Shown here: positions 1-4,653 of the stretch, piece by piece
Layout: every line of letters starts with the position of its first letter
How positions within the stretch are numbered: the first letter of the stretch is position 1
Origin: Nitrososphaerota archaeon
GTDB taxonomy: Archaea > Thermoproteota > Nitrososphaeria > Nitrososphaerales > UBA57
DNA: 5,765 bases
Reading direction: 5' to 3'
NCBI GenBank assembly: GCA_002693165.1
Contig: NZOP01000021.1
Span: 11,362 to 17,126 of the forward strand
Translations under genes and position numbers: made by a program
The notes under the pieces: generated by a model
Database searches by the model: none
What the model saw: the letters and a program-made list of their open reading frames with translations, nothing else
What the model was told of the DNA's origin: nothing

Positions 1-323
1 ATTATTTCATCTGGTATTTTTTTTGATTGTAGCATAATTATTCCAGAGTTTGCTTTTTGTTTTTTGCTCTCAGAATTTTCTACAAGAATTTTTTTTGCAA
101 TTTTAAATATTATTTTTGGTTTATCGCTTTTGAATCTTAAACATAATGAAGCATTTCCTCTTGTTTTCCATGGAATGTTTGGATTTAATCTAATTAAATT
201 TGGATAATCTGTCATTATGATATTTTTTTTCATTAATTCTTCTAATATTAGTGTCGTTAGATATGTCGTACACATTCCTTCATTTGAATCTGTATCATCT
301 ATTCCTAAGTGTATATCAATCAA
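1..323 (-). CDS. tiaS: tRNA(Ile2) 2-agmatinylcytidine synthetase TiaS, N-terminal part (3' end outside window)
   Basis: TiaS uses ATP and agmatine to convert C34 of tRNA-Ile2 to agmatidine, so that the CAU anticodon reads AUA instead of AUG; it is an archaeal cytosolic enzyme. Only 107 codons lie in the window. The family signature DDTDS is at residues 9-13, followed by GMCTTY at 16-21; in the Archaeoglobus enzyme the first Thr of this motif is, as I recall, the phosphorylated Thr18 of the kinase domain. A second family motif, RLNPNIPWKTRGN, follows near residues 42-54. The start must be TTG at 323-321: an in-frame TAA lies two codons upstream (329-327), and the first in-frame ATG comes after DDTDS. 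No clear Shine-Dalgarno sequence is seen. The gene begins 11 nt after the stop of the upstream Lrp-type gene on the same strand, so the two are probably co-transcribed. The ferredoxin-like, OB and zinc-ribbon parts expected downstream are not in the window. Confidence 0.9.
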   Translation of the reverse strand, partial: MIDIHLGIDDTDSNEGMCTTYLTTLILEELMKKNIIMTDYPNLIRLNPNIPWKTRGNASLCLRFKSDKPKIIFKIAKKILVENSESKKQKANSGIIMLQSKKIPDEI

Positions 324-334
324 TGTTTATCATT

Positions 335-562
335 TTATTCTATTATAGGCATTGTTTCGGTTTTTGTGACATTGTTATTTTGTCTAATTTTTTTTAATGA
401 ATTATTGAGTTGTTTTATAGTATTTGCTTTTACTATTATGACTAAATCATAAAATCCATATAGAAGATATATTTCTTTTACATTTTCTGTATTTTTTAAT
501 TCTTTAAAACAATGTTCTTCTTTACCTATATTTGCATTAACTAGTACATATGCTGTTGGCAT
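335..562 (-). CDS. Stand-alone Lrp/AsnC ligand-binding (RAM) domain protein
   Basis: This 75-residue protein corresponds to the C-terminal effector-binding half of Lrp/AsnC regulators, a beta-alpha-beta-beta-alpha-beta fold that oligomerises and binds amino acids. It opens with a beta strand (AYVLVNA, residues 4-10), then a charged helix, then the family turn GFYDL at 36-40 leading into a strand (VIIVKA, 41-46), a helix, and a last strand that includes TKTETMP. The N-terminal helix-turn-helix is absent: the ATG directly precedes the first strand, and a TATA-like box lies just upstream, so this is the full gene and not a fragment. Such single-domain proteins are common in archaea, where they may act as ligand-sensing partners of full-length Lrp proteins or as metabolite sensors. 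The ligand cannot be read from the sequence. It sits 11 nt upstream of tiaS and 40 bp downstream of the large membrane-protein gene. Confidence 0.85.
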   Translation of the reverse strand: MPTAYVLVNANIGKEEHCFKELKNTENVKEIYLLYGFYDLVIIVKANTIKQLNNSLKKIRQNNNVTKTETMPIIE

Positions 563-588
563 TTTTAATTAATTATTTATTGTAATCA

Positions 589-598
589 CTTTATAAAA
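589..598 (-). promoter_or_regulatory. TATA-like box for the Lrp-type gene (and probably tiaS)
   Basis: Read on the minus strand this is TTTTATAAAG, containing the palindrome TTTATAAA. Its centre is about 31 nt from the ATG at 562. With the usual archaeal TATA-to-start distance of about 26 nt, the transcript would begin only a few nucleotides before the ATG, so the mRNA is probably near-leaderless. It lies between the stop of the 577-aa gene and the Lrp-type gene, which suggests separate initiation here. Confidence 0.5.
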
Positions 599-602
599 CG
601 AT

Positions 603-2336
603 TTACTTGTAAAGTAAGTTGCTTATAGCCGTTTGTATGCCTGCTATTGTTTTATTTATTTTATCATCTACATTTTTTTCATAGTCTGATAATCGTTTTT
701 CTAACTCCGGTAGATTGATTCTATTTAATCGCTTTTGTTCACACAGCTGTAACATTTGAAATATGTCTCTTTCAAATGACTGTTCATGTCTTGTTATATT
801 GTCAAATAGTTCTTTTTGTGATGCGTCTAAATTAATTATATCTCTTTTTAATGATGTAAATTCTCCTGCCGTTCTAGATTTTATTGAATTTAATTCATTC
901 TTTACATTATCTATATGCTTCTTTTGTATATCATCTTTATCCCACTTCTTTATTCCAGATGAAATATTTCTAATTGTAGGAATTTTTTTGTTATAAAATT
1001 CTGTAAATTCTTTCATTTTTATTATAATTTCATTTTCTTCCTCTTCTTTTGGTTTTTCAATATTTGACATTGATCCTAATAATACAATTATGAATAGTGT
1101 AGTTCCTATTGGTAATGAAATATTACTTGCCCAAGCTATTCCTGGCGAGTATTCTATTGTTATATCTTCTGCGTAGAATTGATCATTTCCTTCTAATTTT
1201 AGATTAGTTGTTTGTGATTTTATTTTATACGAGTCTGAATTTACTATCTTGATTTGATAATTATTCGCTAATGCTTTTAATGGGGATCTTGTTTCAATAT
1301 TCGCACTAATTGAAAAGTCATTTATTTCAATATTTGTATTATCTAATTTATACTCATATTTTATTACTGCCTTTATTCCTTGACCAACTGGATTTCTAAT
1401 TATCTCCTTTATTGGCAATCTGTTTACTGGTGAATTTATTAATGTTATATCTCTACTATCTAATACTACTGGTTCTCTGTTTGGAACTGATGTTATATTC
1501 CTTACTATTGGAACATTATTGTTATCTCTTTCTGGCCCAACTAGATCTAGTGCAATGAATTCTAATATTGATCCATTAAACCCTCTATTTGTAAAAGTTA
1601 TAGTTTCTCTTATCATTACATCGCCCTTATTTGATATGTATATTTCTCTTAATACGTCGTTTATTTCGATTATGCTGAATGAATTTTGTCCAGACTTTTC
1701 TAGTATGTATATGTATCCAAATCTTTCATCTTTTCTTTCTACGTTGTTAAAACTGGTTTCTTGAAATTCAGCGTAAAGTTCTTGTCTTCTCTCCCATTGT
1801 TCTGTTACATTCACAAACGGTGCGGATTCTGGTACTTGTACTGACACTTTTTCTAGATGGATCAGTAGGTTTGTTGATGTTACTAAGGGCACTAGAGCTT
1901 TATACATACCGACTCTTTCTGTTTTTTCTATAAAGTCATCTATTACTAATTCTAATTCAATTCCTATATCTGCACCTGAATTAATTGATATTGGTTTTAA
2001 TGTTTCTATCTTTATTAGTACATTTTTTCTATCTTTAGAGAAAGATACAATATGTTCTGATGACGAAATTATATTATGCCCACTTATTTTTTTCTCATAT
2101 TCAAGTGGTAAATAGAATATCAAGTCTTCGTCAAATGTACCTGCTGTAAGACCGTTATTTGTTACACTAAATCTGTAGTTTATTATTCCAGACCCAATTT
2201 CCGTGATAATTATATTACTATCTAAGGTTGTTATGAAATCATCATTGATTTGACCTTGAACATTGGGCACAAATGATAATAGAAATAATAATGAAATTAT
2301 TAGTATACTGACTTTCAACTTACAAAAAAACATCAT
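603..2336 (-). CDS. Secreted-domain/coiled-coil single-pass membrane protein, possibly ribophorin I-like (OST1-like)
   Basis: Predicted layout of the 577 residues: signal peptide 1-28 (hydrophobic ILIISLLFLLSF core), beta-rich extracellular region 30-400, one membrane helix about 404-424, and a charged helical cytoplasmic tail 425-577 with coiled-coil character. The ectodomain seems to hold two similar beta domains: residues 41-62 and 231-252 align without gaps and both end in TN-x-G. Sequons occur at N176 and N280. Eukaryotic ribophorin I, a subunit of oligosaccharyltransferase, has the same order (signal, two luminal domains, one membrane helix, cytosolic helical tail of about 150 residues) and a similar total length, about 600. 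From memory, its stretch around IEVSHWGNIAVEE matches residues 232-244 here at several spaced positions. If homologous, it could assist AglB-type glycosylation outside the cell; otherwise it is an unassigned membrane protein. Two ATG codons are adjacent (2336, 2333) and either could start. It is divergent from the FtsZ-like gene. Confidence 0.9.
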   Translation of the reverse strand: MMFFCKLKVSILIISLLFLLSFVPNVQGQINDDFITTLDSNIIITEIGSGIINYRFSVTNNGLTAGTFDEDLIFYLPLEYEKKISGHNIISSSEHIVSFSKDRKNVLIKIETLKPISINSGADIGIELELVIDDFIEKTERVGMYKALVPLVTSTNLLIHLEKVSVQVPESAPFVNVTEQWERRQELYAEFQETSFNNVERKDERFGYIYILEKSGQNSFSIIEINDVLREIYISNKGDVMIRETITFTNRGFNGSILEFIALDLVGPERDNNNVPIVRNITSVPNREPVVLDSRDITLINSPVNRLPIKEIIRNPVGQGIKAVIKYEYKLDNTNIEINDFSISANIETRSPLKALANNYQIKIVNSDSYKIKSQTTNLKLEGNDQFYAEDITIEYSPGIAWASNISLPIGTTLFIIVLLGSMSNIEKPKEEEENEIIIKMKEFTEFYNKKIPTIRNISSGIKKWDKDDIQKKHIDNVKNELNSIKSRTAGEFTSLKRDIINLDASQKELFDNITRHEQSFERDIFQMLQLCEQKRLNRINLPELEKRLSDYEKNVDDKINKTIAGIQTAISNLLYK

Positions 2337-2366
2337 TCTCTTGTAATTTATATTTTGTTATTATTC

Positions 2367-2380
2367 TGATAAAATTATCA
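2367..2380. repeat. 14-bp palindrome upstream of the membrane-protein gene
   Basis: TGATAA-AA-TTATCA is a perfect inverted repeat with 6-bp arms and a 2-bp spacer. On the minus strand its middle reads AATTTTATCA, a possible weak TATA element about 35 nt from the ATG at 2336, similar in spacing to the other TATA-like boxes here. A second candidate on the same strand, CCAATATATGA at 2378-2388, would give a leader of about 20 nt. The palindrome could be an operator overlapping the promoter, or chance in AT-rich DNA. Confidence 0.35.
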
Positions 2381-2414
2381 TATATTGGATAAAAAATCGT
2401 GTCAAATATAATTC

Positions 2415-2471
2415 ATAATCAGTAAAAATTATTGATTATCAACAAATAAAGGTCTTTCTTGTGTTGATTAT
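2415..2471. promoter_or_regulatory. Cluster of three TGATTAT elements in front of the FtsZ-like gene
   Basis: TGATTAT occurs at 2433-2439 and 2465-2471 on the plus strand, both extended to TTGATTAT, and as its complement ATAATCA at 2415-2421. The first pair forms an inverted repeat with 7-bp arms and an 11-bp spacer; the two plus-strand copies are 32 bp apart, about three helical turns. The last copy ends 3 bp before the ATG. The middle one is also part of the palindrome TTGAT-T-ATCAA (2432-2442). A weak TATA-like stretch, CAAATAAAG, lies at 2443-2451, between the two plus-strand copies. The arrangement suits a regulator-binding region in the divergent intergenic space, but no regulator can be named. 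Confidence 0.35.
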
Positions 2472-2474
2472 AAT

Positions 2475-3491
2475 ATGAATCCGGGGAGAAATGGCGAAAA
2501 TATACTTGCTATTGGATTGGGTAAGTCTGGATGTTCAATACTTTCCAAACTTGAAAAACAAACTCCAATTATTGATGACTTCTTTTATATTCATTCAGAT
2601 CCAATAAGTTCTCCTTTGTCTTCTACCAGTAATTCTCTAAAAATTAATCTAAAATTTGGCGGTAATCTTTCTCCAAGACTCATTCGTTCATTATCTTATG
2701 AACAAATCAGTTCATTTTCGAATAATTTAGACAATGTGGATTGTGTTATTATTGTATATAATCCTGGAGAGAATCTTAGTTCTGCTCTTGCTCCACTCAT
2801 TACTGAAATGTGTACTGAACGAGAAATCAAATGTTTATCTATTCTTTCAATGCCTTATGAATTTGAAAAACATAAACATTTTAATGCTGGACTTACTTTG
2901 ACAAAAATTCGACAACATTCTGCAAACATTATTCTTGTTGACAATGATGAAATTTTAGATTCCTTGCCACGCATTCCTTTAGACACTGCATTTGATCTTG
3001 TATATTCTAAAATTGCATTATCTATTTCTTATTTATTTAATCCAAAAGTTTGTGATTTTGATAATCTGTTTGAAATTACTGATGATGATAAATATTCTCT
3101 TATGAGCTTTGGAGAATCTTCTGATAATTACAACGATGGAGAAAAAGCAGTAAGAAATGCATTACATATGTTATCTAATACTACTAATACTTCATCTATT
3201 GAAAAAATTCTATTATTTATTAATGGTAATGATAAACTATCAACTACTGATTTAGCATCATCAATTAACCTTGTCAAAGGCCAAGTTGGAGAAAATATTT
3301 CTCAATTTTCACATAATTATAACACTATTTCTAGTTCTGATACTATGGCTGTGCTTATATCATCTGGTTTAACACAAACAAAATTCGATGATTATGATCC
3401 ATTAGCTAATATTTTTAATGGACAAAATCTTGATAATGACCTTGAATATTACATTGACGAAGATCTAGGTCTACCGATAATTTCTGAATAA
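2475..3491 (+). CDS. Divergent FtsZ/tubulin-family protein with degraded GTPase motifs
   Basis: The order of FtsZ segments is recognisable over 338 residues. T1-like loop GLGKSG is at 14-19, T3-like FGGNLSPRL at 61-69, and the strand VIIVYN at 91-96 enters the T4 position. The block MPYEFE at 126-131, followed by a helix and IILVDNDEIL at 152-161, matches the FtsZ PF-x-FE and IV-x-NDxLL pattern. The C-terminal half has a LLFINGND strand and a late strand MAVLISSG. Key residues are lost: the tubulin signature GGGTGTG reads GENLSSA (98-104), and the T7 synergy loop (FtsZ N-x-D-F-x-D) reads VCDFDN (192-197), so the second catalytic Asp is Asn. GTP hydrolysis by the usual mechanism is therefore unlikely. 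Thaumarchaea divide with the Cdv/ESCRT machinery, so a non-division scaffold role is an inference. The acidic tail ends in DLGLPIISE. ATG 2475 is the only start before an in-frame stop at 2433-2435. No Shine-Dalgarno is seen. Confidence 0.85.
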   Translation: MNPGRNGENILAIGLGKSGCSILSKLEKQTPIIDDFFYIHSDPISSPLSSTSNSLKINLKFGGNLSPRLIRSLSYEQISSFSNNLDNVDCVIIVYNPGENLSSALAPLITEMCTEREIKCLSILSMPYEFEKHKHFNAGLTLTKIRQHSANIILVDNDEILDSLPRIPLDTAFDLVYSKIALSISYLFNPKVCDFDNLFEITDDDKYSLMSFGESSDNYNDGEKAVRNALHMLSNTTNTSSIEKILLFINGNDKLSTTDLASSINLVKGQVGENISQFSHNYNTISSSDTMAVLISSGLTQTKFDDYDPLANIFNGQNLDNDLEYYIDEDLGLPIISE

Positions 3492-3493
3492 AT

Positions 3494-3943
3494 TCATTCT
3501 TTATCTGTTATAACTTGATTATCTACTTTATCACTTTCTATTTCATCAATCTTCTTATGAGCGTCAATTTCTGTTGTTTCTTTATCTTCAGTAATCTTCT
3601 TTATTTCATCTTTTTGTTCTAGTTTTGGTTCTGCGTCAATTAATTTTTGATCAGAACTTTCAGGTATTTCTTCATTTTTCTTATTATCGGATAGTGTTTG
3701 TACAGTTACTAAACCTTCTTTATCTTTTACTAGTCTTACTTTAATTCTTCTTGGTGGATGTCTTATTCCTCTTTCCCATATTTTTTCACTGACTTCTTCT
3801 GAAATTTTTATTTGTTCAGTTTTGCCATGTCTCATTGCAAATTCTCTTAAAATACTTACTGCACGTTTACTTCTTCTTTGTTTAGGATATACCCAAGCTC
3901 TTCCTAGTGGAACAGTGTAAATTCTATCAAATTCTTCTGGCAT
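3494..3943 (-). CDS. rpl31e: 50S ribosomal protein L31e with long acidic C-terminal tail
   Basis: L31e is a large-subunit protein of archaea and eukaryotes, located near the exit of the nascent-peptide tunnel. The core covers about residues 1-86: RIYTVPLGRAW (8-18), the basic stretch PKQRRSKRAVS (20-30), then REFAMRHGK, and the family segment KIWERGIRHPPRRIKVR near 54-70. Archaeal L31e is normally about 80-95 residues; here residues 87-149 add a low-complexity tail with about 21 Asp/Glu and 12 Lys, predicted disordered or helical. The reading frame is open to a TGA with no sign of frameshift. The ATG shares one base with the stop of L39e (TAATG), and a good Shine-Dalgarno GGTGA lies at 3952-3948, four bases before it. 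It is the last gene of the PDCD5-L39e-L31e operon, ending 2 bp from the convergent FtsZ-like stop. Confidence 0.95.
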   Translation of the reverse strand: MPEEFDRIYTVPLGRAWVYPKQRRSKRAVSILREFAMRHGKTEQIKISEEVSEKIWERGIRHPPRRIKVRLVKDKEGLVTVQTLSDNKKNEEIPESSDQKLIDAEPKLEQKDEIKKITEDKETTEIDAHKKIDEIESDKVDNQVITDKE

Positions 3944-4098
3944 TATTTCACCTTCAATTTAGTTCTTCTCCACTGTCTACGTTTTGGATTAGTTGATACT
4001 GCTCTTCTTGTTCGAACAACAACCCATGTTGGTACTGGGCTATTCTGATTCCTCTTTTTTATTAATCTCTTTTTTATTCCTGACGTTAATTTTGACAT
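3943..4098 (-). CDS. rpl39e: 50S ribosomal protein L39e
   Basis: This short gene encodes 51 residues. L39e is a small, very basic protein that lines the lower part of the ribosomal exit tunnel in archaea and eukaryotes. The sequence shows the family pattern: lysine/arginine-rich start with [13 protein letters not shown] (7-19), [10 protein letters not shown] (21-30), then [13 protein letters not shown] (37-49), which matches the conserved R-R-x-W-R-R-T-K-L end. Length equals the usual 50-51 residues. Its ATG directly follows the TAA of the PDCD5 gene with no gap, and a Shine-Dalgarno-like AGGTGG sits inside the last codons of PDCD5 (4110-4105). Its own TAA overlaps the L31e ATG by one base. 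Translational coupling along this operon is likely. Confidence 0.96.
   Translation of the reverse strand: MSKLTSGIKKRLIKKRNQNSPVPTWVVVRTRRAVSTNPKRRQWRRTKLKVK
3948..3952 (-). promoter_or_regulatory. Shine-Dalgarno for L31e
   Basis: GGTGA on the minus strand, four bases before the L31e ATG and within the last codons of L39e. Together with AGGTGG before L39e, it shows that internal operon genes use Shine-Dalgarno sites, while the genes behind TATA-like boxes in this window appear to lack them. Confidence 0.6.
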
Positions 4099-4380
4099 TT
4101 ATGCCCACCTTATTTTAAAATCTTTTTGTGGTTTTTGTACTGATGATAAAAAACTCTTTATTTCTTCATCTGTTATTGATTTATTAATTTTACCTGACGA
4201 TGCTAGTTGAATGATTTGATCTTCTATCATCTTTGCTACGTCTGGTTTAACCATTTTTATATTTGCTAGTCTTTCTCTTGCTTCTGTTGTGAGTAGTACT
4301 TTTAACATTTGTTCTCTAATTGCCTCTTGTTTTTGCTGTGAATTTGCTTGTTGATCTATATTTTCATTAGATTCTGCCAT
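4099..4380 (-). CDS. PDCD5/TFAR19-family DNA-binding protein
   Basis: This 93-residue protein belongs to the PDCD5 (TFAR19) family, a helical bundle found in archaea and eukaryotes. Archaeal members are annotated as DNA-binding; the human protein binds partners including the CCT chaperonin and TIP60. The N terminus is a flexible Gln/Asn-rich helix (residues 5-20, QQANSQQKQEAIREQ region). The core has the family segments MLKVLLTTEARERLANIKMVKPDVAKMIE near 25-53 and IIQLASSGKINKSITDEEIKSFL near 55-77, followed by the typical basic end FKIRWA. Archaeal homologues are about 105-120 residues, so the N-terminal helix is somewhat short. The linkage with L39e and L31e is a common archaeal arrangement and suggests a role at or near the ribosome or in nascent-protein handling. 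A TATA-like box 32 nt before the ATG suggests its own promoter. Confidence 0.93.
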   Translation of the reverse strand: MAESNENIDQQANSQQKQEAIREQMLKVLLTTEARERLANIKMVKPDVAKMIEDQIIQLASSGKINKSITDEEIKSFLSSVQKPQKDFKIRWA

Positions 4381-4406
4381 TTATTATCCACTATTTTTAC
4401 ATTAAA

Positions 4407-4417
4407 CATACTTAAAT
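4407..4417 (-). promoter_or_regulatory. TATA-like box for the PDCD5-L39e-L31e operon
   Basis: Minus-strand ATTTAAGTATG, whose centre is about 32 nt before the PDCD5 ATG at 4380, predicting a leader of only a few bases. It starts right after the TGA of the upstream 50-aa gene. The box before that small gene reads TATTTAAATATG, nearly the same word, which strengthens both calls. Confidence 0.45.
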
Positions 4418-4570
4418 TCATTTATCGCTTTCGTTAGAAGACAATTCTTCATTAATTTGTTCTGTCATTTTTTTTGCTTTTTCCAATGTATTCATATACA
4501 AACTTTCGAATTCTGTAAATAGACTTTGAAGTTCTGCTGCTATATTGTCCATTTTTTCTTTATTTTCCAT
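4418..4570 (-). CDS. Small (50-aa) helical acidic hypothetical protein
   Basis: An open frame of 51 codons, ATG at 4570 and TGA at 4418, fills the space between the PDCD5 gene and the divergent coaBC gene. I do not recognise the family. The translation has no Pro, Gly or Trp, and its hydrophobic residues recur at 3/4 spacing (M7, I10, L14, L17, F21, L24) and again further on (L29, A32, M35, I39, L43). This predicts a single amphipathic helix or short coiled coil with a polar SSNESDK end. There is no signal peptide or membrane segment. Support for it being real: a TATA-like box at the expected distance upstream, the same strand as the PDCD5 operon, a 37-bp gap to the next ATG that contains the next TATA-like box, and an even coding texture. 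A second in-frame ATG at codon 7 could be used. It may work with PDCD5 or the ribosome, but that is only positional. Confidence 0.65.
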   Translation of the reverse strand: MENKEKMDNIAAELQSLFTEFESLYMNTLEKAKKMTEQINEELSSNESDK

Positions 4571-4603
4571 ATTTTTTACGTTAATCACAATGATTTGTTT
4601 TCA

Positions 4604-4613
4604 TATTTAAATA
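4604..4613. promoter_or_regulatory. Palindromic TATA-like element between the 50-aa gene and coaBC
   Basis: TATTTAAATA is a perfect 10-bp palindrome in the 83-bp divergent gap (4571-4653). Its centre is about 38 nt from the small-gene ATG and 46 nt from the coaBC ATG, so starts about 26 nt away would give leaders of roughly 12 and 20 nt. It can serve as a TATA box for either strand; the flanks (ATATG toward the minus gene, ATAAAG toward the plus gene) differ. Confidence 0.45.
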
Positions 4614-4653
4614 ATAAAGTTACACATAATTTTCTGAATAGATAACTGTATTA

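Noticed and set aside
1..240. T-runs near the left end as terminators
   Set aside because: They lie inside tiaS coding sequence and reflect Lys (AAA) codons on the minus strand.
335..562. Truncated Lrp/AsnC regulator (pseudogene)
   Set aside because: No helix-turn-helix remnant lies upstream, a TATA-like box is at the right distance, and stand-alone RAM domains are a known archaeal form.
563..602. tRNA or small RNA in the short intergenic gaps
   Set aside because: No cloverleaf, GTTCRA-type B-box or stable GC-rich stem is visible; the gaps are AT-rich and explained by promoter-like boxes.
763..996. Plus-strand 77-codon open frame
   Set aside because: It lies wholly inside the coiled-coil tail of the 577-aa minus-strand gene; its Ser/Phe/Leu-rich translation is typical of the antisense of AT-rich coding DNA.
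1519..1764. Plus-strand 81-codon open frame
   Set aside because: Antisense to the ectodomain of the 577-aa gene, with no promoter, ribosome site or family resemblance.
2475..3491. FtsZ-like gene as a decaying pseudogene
   Set aside because: The frame is intact over 338 codons and the structural segments are kept; loss is confined to the nucleotide and catalytic motifs, which fits changed function better than decay.
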